Below are positions 1-12,300 of a DNA stretch of 64,000 nt, in pieces; the stretch's first letter is position 1, and each line of letters starts with the position of its first letter. The stretch spans positions 1-64,000 of the IMG/VR virus record IMGVR_UViG_3300042542_005394, one strand, 5' to 3'. Origin of the DNA: a virus. The notes below the pieces were generated by a model that saw only the letters and a list, made by a program, of their open reading frames with translations, ran no database searches and was not told the origin of the DNA. The translations under genes and the position numbers were made by a program.

Positions 1-349
1 GGCATTAACAAAGACGGGTCCGTTAAATTGTCTGACCCGAATAGCGATGGCACTTGGACAGCACAAGCCAACATGATAGAAAGATATGCTAGAGGTGGAG
101 CTGTTCAAAGCTTTATGGCCGGTGGAGCAGCTAAAAAAATAGCTTTCAAGGTTGGCGATAAAGTACGCTCTCTCGAAGAGTGGGGATTAGATCGCGAAGA
201 TGATCCCGCTTATACTGTGCTCGGCATTAACAAAGACGGGTCCGTTAAATTGTCTGACCCGAATAGCGATGGCACTTGGACAGCACAAGCCAACATGATA
301 GAAAGATATGCTAGAGGTGGAGCTGTTCAAAGCTTTATGGCCGGTGGAG
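1..349 (+). repeat. Tandem in-frame duplication, period 222 bases, in the giant gene
   Basis: Bases 1-127 recur without any mismatch at 223-349, giving a 74-residue period that encodes a small beta-rich segment (FKVGDKVRSLEEWG through GGAVQSFMAGG). Identity extends through third codon positions, so the duplication is recent or kept homogeneous by recombination. Because copy one is cut by the window edge, further copies may lie upstream. Confidence 0.95.
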
Positions 350-3300
350 TAGCAACCAAAACAAGAAAACCAAAAGAAGTTTTTGGAACTGGAGAAACCG
401 AGTTTCCATCAAGAATATCAAAAAAATATGCCGAAGAACAACATTCAGCTGGTGAAAGATTAAGAGCCAAATTAGCATGGGACAGAAATCCTAAAGACGA
501 AAGAATAATAATTGACGATGAAAAAGTAAAAGAGTCTTTCCAGCAGCCATTTGATAGAAACAGATTCATCGCATCATTCAAAGAAAAAATTAGTCGTGAC
601 TCACTATTTGAAAGAATGTCAGATTTTGCCAAGTTCGTAGGACTGCCCCAAGAAGATTTAACAACAGCCCTCCCACTACAACTTGATTTTGGAGCAAGCC
701 AAAGAGGTGGTGGATTAGGTATGTTTGCTGCTGCTCAATTTGAGAAAGGAGCAACTGGAATTAGGCCATATGAAGGTTATGATATATCTAAATCTGGATA
801 TGGAGAAAAACAAAAACAAGAAGCTTATGGACTAGAAAAGCTTATAGAAGCAAAACAAAAAGAAATTAAGAAGATTACAAAAACACCGACTGAAACTTTT
901 GACGATGGTAGTTTCTCTTTTGATAGAGACGCATTTCAGAAAGCTAATATTGAATTAGATAGTCTTAAAAATAGATTCTTTAGATTAAAAGACCTAAAAC
1001 GCGAAGCAGAGAAAGCAGCACTTGCTGAGCAAAATACTGTTTCGTCAGCTACTGGTCGAGGAACTATTAGTTTTGCTCCTTCTATGGGCTATTCTAGCGA
1101 TACCAAGAACAGCACCCTGTATCATGAAATGACACATCAACTATTTCAAGGACTAAGAACAAGATCAGAAGAAAGCTTTAATAAATATAGAACTAAAGTA
1201 GCATCTTTATTTTCTGGAGATAATGATGATCTAGCAGACGCTTTTGATTCTTTAACATCGGGTGGTGGATATTCTAGTGCTGATGTTGTTTATGGTAGGA
1301 GTTATAAATCAAACAACTTAAGTCAAATACTATTAAGTTATTATCGTCAAGTTGGTGATTCTTCTAGGGGCGCTACTCCAATTCCTGAAGATATAACAAA
1401 AAATCTTGCCAGCTTAAGCAATCAAAGCACAACAGCTAAAAGAGCCAGAGAGTATAGACCCATAAATCCTCAAGTGAATAAAGCTTTGCTTCAAGCAGGC
1501 GACAAGTTTGGAATGACTCAAGAGAAGATCAATAGAATGGAAGATAATGGTAAAGAAGAATTCTTAACAACTTTAATAGAAAAGGCTCCTCAGCTTGATC
1601 AACATTTACAAGGGATTTTGGATTCTACCTTAACGGAGCTATTAGGCAGCGCTGGAATTCAAAGACAAAAATATGCTGCGGGCGGTAATGTTAAATTTGC
1701 TGGTGGCGGATATTCTGCAAATACGGTACCAGCATTGGTTAGCAATGGAGAAGCTTTTGTACCACCAGAAACAGCAAGAAAGATTGGATATTCTACGCTT
1801 AACCGAATGAACCAAGCAGACCGCAACGGTATGGGGCGGTTTAGTGAGGGCGGTATTAGTTTATTTAAGGGGCCGGGTAGCGGCACTAGTGACAGTATTG
1901 GTCCAGTAGGATTACCAGTTGGGGGATTTGTTATAAGAGCAGCGGCCACCAAAGCTTTAGGATTTAATAGGGGCGGAGCTGTTCAGAGATTTGCTTTTGG
2001 AGGAGCTCCTAGAGCATTACCTAATGTTAATGTTAATTATAATCAAGCTTTGGCAGTCGTTGGAGTAATGGATTCTGTTACATCTGAATTAGAAAATCTT
2101 GCTGGAGTTTTACAAACATTAGGTGTTAGATCAAGTGATTCTGCTCGAATTATTCAGAGTGGCACGCAGGCAACATATCAACAAGCTATACGAGCAACAG
2201 AAGCTGATATTCGACGAGCAAGATTGGCTGGTGCTACAGCAGAGCAGATTGCTAATGCTGAAAATCAATTAGCTAATATTAGAAATCAAGCTAGACAAGA
2301 TATTGAAACTAGACGTACTTTGGGAGGATTATCTGGAAATCAATTACAGGCAATAGAGTCCAATGCTGAAACAATCAGGAACACAGCCACAGAAAGAATG
2401 AGAAATAGACTAGCTCGTAGAGGAATGAGTCAGGAAGACATTGATACTAGACTACAAGAAAATGCTGGAGCCATAAGCAGAGCGTCATACGAAAGAGCTT
2501 CCAGAGCATCTGGTGTCAATTTAAGAGCAGCTGGTCTAACAGGGGACGATGCTCAAAGATTTGTTCGTCAAAGCATGGGAGATCCTCGCGTATTAAGACA
2601 AATGGATCAACAACTAAGACAGCAATTAAGGAATAGCACTGAATATACAACAGCTAGTAGAGCTCAACAAAGGCAAATGAGACAGTCTGTTGAAGAAGAA
2701 ATTCGTACTCGAAGAGATATTGTTAATAATCTAGCTAGACAAAGAGGCCAGCAAGCTCCTGGTGGTGATCAGAGAGGTAATTTTGGAGGAATGTTGGGTT
2801 TGTCTTTTGGACTACAAGGTCTAGGGTCATTATTGGCTCAACAAATAAATGCTAGTTCTAGCGCCTCTAATGCTGCCACAGCCGGAGCCATTCAAGGCGG
2901 AGTAAGCGGACTAGCAACAGGAGCCATGCTTACTGGCGGTATTCGAGATATGTTAGGAAGTAGTCTTAGTCCAGCAATGTCTAAGCTTTTGGGAGGATTC
3001 GGTTTTGTTGCCACAGCAGCAGCTGCTGTTGGTCAAGCTTTTATAGATTCTCATAATGCTGTCATAACATTTGAGAAAACTTTACAGCAAAACAAAGTAG
3101 AAACAGCACTTAGCGATAGTCAAAAATTATTTGAAAAATTAAATAATGGTATAAAAAATATAGATGTTCAAAGAACTTTAACATCTAAATTAGCAGAAGC
3201 TGGGGACGCTGTTATAGCTGGCATAGAACTTAATAATAGTCGAGCTAAGGCTATGTGGGTTAATCTCCTTGATGTGGGAACATTAAAGGGTAATAATATT

Positions 3301-6300
3301 GCAACAACTTTAGGCAAAAATTTATATGGATTTGCTCCTGATAACGATTCGAATGCTATGGCTCAACGCAGTGAGATTCTGGAAAAGAAAGGAATCCTAA
3401 ATTATTTGAGGTCCACAGATTCTTTCGGAGAAGGAGATATAGGAAGAAGGAAAGAATATGAGTCTTTAATTCCAGAAAAAGCACGAGAAAATTCTAAGAG
3501 TTTTGCCGAAACCGCTAAACTTACTAACGATCTTATCGGAGCTAAGATTCAGAGCGGATCTAGTGTAGAAGATATATTTAAAGACCCAGCATGGGCTAAA
3601 CAAGCAGAAGTTATAGCTCGATCTAATACTGCTGTAGAACAGGAAATCTTAACTATTCGTAATAGAGCAGATATTAGTAATCTTGAAAAAGAAGCACGAA
3701 TTAAGAATATCATATCTATAAATGCAGAAGAAGCTGTCAGACAGCGAGCTTCTGTTGTTGAGAGACAAAAACAAATGAAATCACTAGACGATACCACCAA
3801 CGTCTATACCAGATCTCTTGAAAGAATGTTTCAAAATATGGAACAAAGCATTGGACGCGCAAGCTTTTCACTAGAACAAATGAGTAAAGACATCGATCTT
3901 GTATCAGATTCATTGCAAGGTCAGGCCAAGATAGGAGGAATAGCACTCACAGCGATCAATACCTTGCAAAACCCAAGAGCATACTCTGATCAAGCGGTAT
4001 CTGGAGCCAGAAATGTTGCCGCTGAATCTTTTGGTATCCGATCACCAGAAATGGTTTCTTTACTTGGTGTGGGCGAAAAAATAGAGTCCACCGTAATGAG
4101 CACTATTAACAAAACAGTTAATAAAAATCCTGGTATTACGAATGAAGCTTTAGGAATAGTAGTAGGTCGTGATGTCAAATCTGCGTTAGCAGATTTGTCT
4201 TTACCAGCAGATTTAGTTGATAAATTATCAGGTGAAGTAGGTAATATTCTTAAAGACTTTCAGACATCTGGAGAAGATAAATTAGATTATACCAAGTTAA
4301 GCGAAAAATTAGGCCAATTGAATAGAGTAGTGGATAGTTCTAAACGAGCACAAGAAGTAGCAATTAAAGCTTTAGAATTTTATCAAAATGCTCTCAATAC
4401 CTATGCTCAAAATATTAATAAGACTATTGACTTGCAAATTTCCGCTAATCAAAGACTAAGAAAAGCTACTGATATAGTTACTGATTCTGAGCTATCTTTG
4501 GCAAAAACTTTAGGTAAAAATATTAGTTTGGAAAATGCCAGAGCAACAGTTAATAGCAGAGTAGCAGCCAGAACAGGAGGAGTTACTAATCCTAATGACA
4601 TATTTGATAGTATTAATAAATTAGAAAATACAAGAACCGTTCAACAAGCTGAACAAAGAAGCGCCGCCGACAGAGGAGTATCTGGACAAGCAGACTTTAT
4701 TAAGTTTACTAAGAATTTAGCAGATACTAATGTTGGCTTAAGAGAAAATATTGATGCATTAAAATACTTGGCTGAAAATACGGATATTGCCGCTTCCGCT
4801 ATGGAAAAAATCCAAGAAGCCCAACAAAAGGCTTCGGGCAGAGCGTCATTTATTGAGAAATTAGTTACAAGCACTCCCGAAGAACTAGACTCATTATCAG
4901 GGGCTTTTCAAAGATTGCAGAATAATGCTAATGGACAAATAAATACCATTAATAGATCAGTTGGAGCTCAGCGAGCCTACTACGAGGCTTTGCAAAATGG
5001 CGCAAGCATGATGGAAGCTATGAAAGCTGCTCAAGGAGCTTTTGTTAATGAAAGAAAAGAAACACTAGGCGCTTTGAATGATATTATTCCATTCTTAGGC
5101 GACGGTCAACAAGCTGGTAATGTTAAAGCAAATGTTTTAGAAAGTATGCTTCAAGAATCTGGTATCGGAGTATCTCCATTATTTCAACAAATATTAAATA
5201 CTCTTAGAAATCCAGAAATGGATCCGGCAACTCAGGCCGCTATTGCTGAATATAGAGAGGGTAATAATTTACAGGCTAGAGCAAATGCTCTGTTAGCTCA
5301 ACTTGATTCTAATCTTGCTCGCGATATTGCAAGCCAATCGGCCAAAGCTTTAGCTAGCGCTATGAGTAATGTAAAACTAAATTTTGAGACTACAGAACTA
5401 TCAGACATCGCCAGTAATATACAACAAATTAATGCAAAAATACCGGCTGGTGTTGTTCCTGCTGTTCCTAAAGCCTCTGGCGGTATCATATATGCTGCTG
5501 CTGGACGAGCTATTGACTTTAAGAGTCAAGGTACGGATACTGTGCCAGCAATGTTAACTCCCGGAGAATTTGTTGTTAATAGAGCAGCAACTCAGAGAAA
5601 TTTACCATTATTACATTCTATTAATAGCAATAAGTATAGCGGTGGAGGACCGGTTAAATACTATAGTTCTGGTGGTTATGTAAGTCAAAATTTTAAGAGC
5701 GAATATAAGAAAAGTAGCGACGACCTTAATCTCTCCAGAGAGAAGTACATCGATCCTACCTCAACAGCTTTTAGCGATATAAAATCTGTATTTGCTGGAC
5801 CCGATAAGTTTGTTAGAGGAGTACAACCAACAAATATAAAGGCTCCTTTAGCTACAGGCTCCAGAGGGAAAGCTAGTTTAGCATCGATACAAAGCACAAA
5901 TAGTATGGAAGATTTATATTTAGGAGAAGCTCCAGCCATATTAGTAGAAAAAAATGCAGACAATCAAGATGTATTTGAGTATGGCGTAATGAATAGACCA
6001 CGAGCACACCTATTAAATCCTTTGGGTTATGTGATAGATAAACCTTTTGATACTAAAAATATTACAAAAAATAAATTTGCTGAATATAGAGATAATTTTC
6101 TTCAAAAGCTAAGAGATAATGATATAGATTTATCTACTATGATAGCTAGTAGACCAGCTGTCGATAATTTTGAAAATATTAGACAAAGTTTTATTTCAGA
6201 TGAATTTTATAATCCTAATGTTAGTTCGGACAATCCAGTAGGTATGATTGTCACTAGAAATAAAAATTTAGGAGCAATAGGTTGGAATAAACAAAGCACA

Positions 6301-9300
6301 GATCATCCTAAGACATTAAAACTCTTTAAATTTGGTTCTGCAGAAGAAGATGCTACAATGGTTTCAGATAAAGATTTTGGACTTTATAAGCTTCAACTAG
6401 ATCTAATGATGTCGGAAACTAGCGCAAAGGATCGTATTAAGTTATTGGCTGGTGATAATTCGTGGGTAGCGGATAAAGATAATATTGATAGAATTATTAA
6501 AACACAAGAATTAAATATTGAAGATATTAAAAAGTCTCAAACATTTGCTTTCACCGATCCCAGAAACGCTGCGTTTAACAATCTTTTTAAGGCAGAAGAT
6601 CCAAACCTTAGTAATCTAAGACAAAAATTAGAGATGTTACACAGTGGTGCTGAAGCTATTTTATTGACCGGGTCTGAATTAAACTTTTTTGATCCCAAAG
6701 CCCTTCATCCAGACCATTCAGAAGCAGTAACTCTTTTGCACGTTTTAAGCAATAAATATAGACCTATTCTACAGAAATCCTTAAATACTAAAGAACAAGC
6801 AGATAAAATACATACAGCTTTTCCAAAATTGATGGTTGGCGGAGCAGGATTACAAAATCTAGATCGTCCAATAGATTCTTGGGCTACAAATTACGAATTT
6901 GGAATATATGACGTAGCCGACATGAGTAAAATGAAAACTTTTCCATGGGTAGCTAACGCTGATCCATCTGTTATATCACAAGATATTCAGGCCGCTATAG
7001 ACAATCAAGCTGAACAATTAAAAACAAAATACGGAATCAGCACAAAACCAGTGTCTGATTTTGGTTCATATAAGCTGAAGCTTCCTGATCCTATAGGAGA
7101 TATTGATCTACCATATCATATGCAGTATACAGAATATACTGGGCCTCAGATTGCTACAGATCCTAGCAAAGCTGATTCTAATGGTTTTAATTTGGCTGCT
7201 AATTTAAATAAAGTTTTATTAATGACTCCAAATAATAAAAATCCATTCAGTCCATACTCTCAGTTTAAAAAATATGACTATTCAACAGCTTATGTGAATA
7301 AAAAATTAACTGGTGATGAAATATTTGACAAAGCACATGTGCAACTTGACCAAATTCCCGACTTCGCAACCCTTGTTAAAGGTAATATTGACAGAAATCA
7401 AAGAGATCAACTCAAAGAAAATCTTAAAAGTGTTCAATATAGTATTGACTTAGATTCCTTAACTGATCATGCTAATCATCCAATACTTAAAAATATTCCA
7501 TTGTTTACAGATAGTCCGACAGAGAAAAAAACGCATGTATTTTCTATCGGTGAGTATCTGAGTACAGTAGCAGATAAAGTGTTTGCAGACAAAGATGCCG
7601 CAGCAAAGAAAGCTGTTGGAGAAATTGATGATAAGGGTCAATTAGCTGGTGACGTTATCAAGGATAATGATCTACCAAGAGCTGTTAAAGATTTAGCTAA
7701 ATTATCATTGGGTGTTTTTGGAAGAAGAAGAGTTCCTGGATTACCTGGAAATTGGCTATACAACAGTATCCGTGGAGTGTTACAAAGACCGTTTAGAGAT
7801 TCCGGAGTGGCTAAACAAGCAGCAGGATATACAAGTAATGTATTTGGTAATTTTGGAGGTTATCTGAGCAAATTAGCTCCCATGACAAGAAATGCTAATG
7901 TTTACCAGCAGCTAAAAGAATTATTTACGTTAGGATCTGGCGCCGCTATGGCATTTGCAGGATTAGCCAGTGGTGATACGCGAATGATAGGTCAGTTTAC
8001 TAAGCTTAATCTAAACGCAGAAGATTTATTTAGAACTCTTGGAGGAGCATCATTATTTGGTAGAATTTCTTCAACCCAATTATCTGGCGACTATCAAGCT
8101 ATATTAGGTCAGCAATTAGAAGGAGCCAAGATTAAAACGGTTGGGGCTAATGGTACACTAAGTCCGGTCTCTCCGGATAAAGCTATGCCACAAAAATATA
8201 ATGATTTGGTTAATGTTGCATTTAATCCATATAATGAATTTCCAAGTAAAGATACTCGTAAGGGTATTATTGAAAAACTTACTATGGATATGATTAATGC
8301 GCGAGATCAAATGGGTCTTCCATATTTTGATTCCAATACACAAAGATTCTTATACGGAAATATGTCTTCTTTGTATAATTGGTATGGTGGAAATGGAGTA
8401 TGGGAAGGTCAAGATTATTTCTTTGATAAGAATGCTGATCCTGATAATGCTAAGCGTACTCAACAAGTTATAGATTCTTTAAGAGGACAAGCTGGTCAAG
8501 ATGCATACTCTAAGGGTAATATTGCTCATAATACATTAGGTTTTGCTTCTCGTTATGGAAGTTTACCAACGGATAAATGGTTTGTTCAACGAAGAGAGGC
8601 TGGTTTAAATGCAGAAGCCGAAGCTGTTAACAACCCGAACGCAACCCAAGACGCTCTGAGATTTGCTACTGGAGGCGTGGTATATGCTCAAGATGGTAAG
8701 CATATTAATTTCCAACCTCGTGGAACTGATACTGTTCCAGCAATGTTGACTCCTGGCGAATTTGTAATTAATAGACAAGCCACCCAGAGGAACTTGCCTC
8801 TCCTCAAGTCTATTAATAACGGAGGAGTTCAAGGATTCAGTAGTGGGGGAGTGGCTTATCTTAGTAGGGGAGGACAACCAAACGATGTTTCATCGGGCAG
8901 GTTTGAATTATCTGATGACCAAGCACCATTTTCTCATAGGTCAATCAATCCATTAACGGGAAATAGAACTCCCGAGAAAGGTGATGATCTTGAGAAAAAA
9001 TATAGGATTAACTCTGGTATATATGATTATTTAACCCTGAGAACCACAATGCCAGATTGGTTGGTCTCATTAAATAATTTAAGTTTCGATGATAATAGCA
9101 TGCGCTTTTTTAGCGATGCTTCTTTTTACAAAACTTTAACTAGAATACGAGAAGCTACTGATTTAAGAAGTCTTCAAAATTTATCATATGATTTTGTTAA
9201 AGGCTTTAAATATAGAGACTATAATCAAGATAGTCGTCTTAGCGGCTTTGATTTCACAACCCATCTATCTAAAACAGATGGAATTTTAGGATTAATAGAT

Positions 9301-12300
9301 CCTGATGTGGGGGGAGACCTTCAGCCGAAAGATTTGGTCAAATGGAGAACAACGAAAGCTAAGCTCCAAGCAAAAGGAAGTGCTGCAAGAGTTATTCGAA
9401 ATTTAACTCCTGACCTAGAAAATATAAGAGATATTCTTTCTGATCAAAAGCCCGCGGGAGAGAATAATAATCCAGAGTTTAAAAATAGAAATGATTATGA
9501 GTCACCCGCAGCTTTAATAAGATCTACTGTTAGTCAATGGAAAAAAGACAGACAACAACAACAGCTTAGAGTAAAAGTTCGACAAGAAGAGAGAGCAGCA
9601 GAAGACGGCGGTCAAATTACTATGCCTCCTCATCTTAGTCTAGATTTTGACAAAATTAATGAAGAAGATGTTGTGAAAGATATTCTTACTAAGAATAAAA
9701 CTCCAAATACTAAAAATTTAGTAGATTGGCTCGAAAATAATGTGAAAACAGTATCTGAAAAAGTAGCTGACTTGGTACCTGTTCCAAAGGCTAGTGAGGA
9801 GTGGGATGCTGCTGATGCAGAACGGCCTCGTGTTATTTTAGACCTTATTAAGAATGGCCCAGAAGCTTTCATGATCGGAATGAGAGGAGAAACCAAAGAG
9901 GGCAAGGGTAAGAGACTTATCTATGGGTTACTAAACCAGTCTGCTAGAGTTCAAGGAATTAATAATCTTATTAAAGCTAGATCATTATTTTCTGGATCTG
10001 ATACTCCACTCAGAAAAGATGGAGATATGGCTAGAATAGATAGTAGTTTAGTATATAGCGATCAGACCAGAACTCCTGAAAATTTTGTAGGAAGAGAAGA
10101 TAAAGTAGCAAGGCCGGGGCAATTTAAACCTGGAATTATGTTAGATAGATTAAGAAATCCAGTAGATGATGCTGCAATACCTGGATCCGGACCAAACAGA
10201 GAGGAAACTCCTGCTGAACGCACAGAAAGAGAAAATAGAGCCAGGATGGCAGATAGGAATGGAAGATCGGCTATTCGTGGCCTTGAACTATGGGATACTA
10301 ATAGAGATGGTCAAATTTCTTTTGAAGAATGGAGTGAGTTTACTCCTGAACAACCTAAACTAGAAAGATTTTTTGGCGCTTCTACTGTTGATGCATTAAT
10401 GGGAGCTTATTCTTTAGCATTAAAAGGCTTGGGTCTTAGAGATAAAAACGCCACAGACAATTTCAAACCCAGAACTCTAAAAGACTTTTTTAATAATATT
10501 GATAAAGATAACTCTGGATTTATCGATCCACATGAATTCTCAGATATGGTTGGTCAACCACTTAAATATCTTGATTTAGAAACAGATAGAGAAGCAAAAG
10601 AATTAGGAGATACATTAGGAACACAAAGAGATCCTCGTGGTGCTAATAAATTAGCTTATGCTAGAATAGACAAAGCCCAGATTGCATCAGTAAAAGCATT
10701 ATTAAAACAAGATTTTAAAGAACTATACCCAGTTTCTTTCTCTAAGGCTTCGCAATACTCAGAAAGAGAAGTAATACAACCACAGATAGATGAACTTAGA
10801 AAAATTACAGGGGTTTCTGAGCGAGACAAGATAAATAAAAGAACAGTGTTGGCAAATATAGCATCGTCCTTAAATAAGAATAATAGTGATTGGGGTCTTG
10901 CTCCTAATGTTAAGGAAAATCTTGGTAATATTATCGTTAAAATTAATCAAGATTCTCTGCTATTTCCAGGAGTGGTTAATAAAGCATACACCCAAGGTCT
11001 TGCTATACCTCAAGATCTTCTACACAATACTGATATTAACTATGAGAAGACTCTTAATGCATCAGGGGTTGATAGAGACATATTTGAAACCATATGGCAA
11101 GACTATAAACTATTTTCTAAGTTTGATAACCCAAACAGCAAGGCTTCGTTTGAGAAAACATATAAATTAGAGAATGAACTTAATTCTCAAGAAATGGGAG
11201 AAGCCGAAGAAAGAAGTAAAGCAGCAGCGGAACTAAATCAAAAAGCAAAAAATAAAAGAGCAGCTAAAAATGATCTAACAAAAAAGATTTTAAGAGAAGA
11301 ACTATTTGTTAAAGATAGTTATTTCAAAGAATTTCCCAAACAATGGGGTGGCAGATACAAGGATTACTACGATTTACCTGATCCAACTCTTGCTCGACAT
11401 GTTGAGATGTATAACTCATCAATACCTTCCGGAGAATCCGGTCGTCTATCAATGCCAACTGCAGATCAAGAGCAGGATCATAAAGACAGATTAAAAGATA
11501 TTAGCAAAAATCCAAATCCAATTTATGCTAGTAATGGAATGCTTATTCCTTATCAGCCAAGAGGTACCGATACCGTTCCTGCAATGCTCACGCCGGGAGA
11601 GTTTGTAGTCAATAGAGCCGCAACACAAAGAAATTTACCATTATTAAAATCTATCAATAGTAATACATATCTAGCTAAAGGAGGTTCGGTCGGCCAAACT
11701 GTAATAAATATTCCAGCAAATACCATAAAAAATAATCTAGATACCATAAACACAAATGCAATTAAAAACTATAATATATCAAAACACATTAAAGAACAAA
11801 ATAGTTTAATGATAAGAGGAGCCGAGCAGACACACAGAGAAACACTCAATATAGGTAATGATGTTGGAGAAATGAGAGATCAGTCAACCTCAACTTATAT
11901 TGAGACACAGCAAATGATTGGGAAGGCAAGAGAGATAATGGAAAGATATCAGCAGCTTCCGAACAATTTGAGTACCGGTGGAATAGTTTATGCTGCTGAT
12001 GGTACATTAATAAACTATCAACCTCGCGGTACCGATACTGTTCCTGCAATGTTAACTCCCGGTGAATTTGTTGTTAACGCCCAAGCAACCAGAGCTAATC
12101 TGCCATTATTACAAAGTATTAATCAAAGCAAGGGTGGTAGCATTAAAGGATTTGCTAATGGTGGGGTAATTTATGCTACTGACGGCGGCACAATCCCAAC
12201 TAAGCCAGACGGTTCTGCTGATACTAATTTTGATGCTCGTAAAGCTAAACGAACAGCATATTTACAAAGGCAGATAGAAAAAGAAGAAAAATCAGAATTT

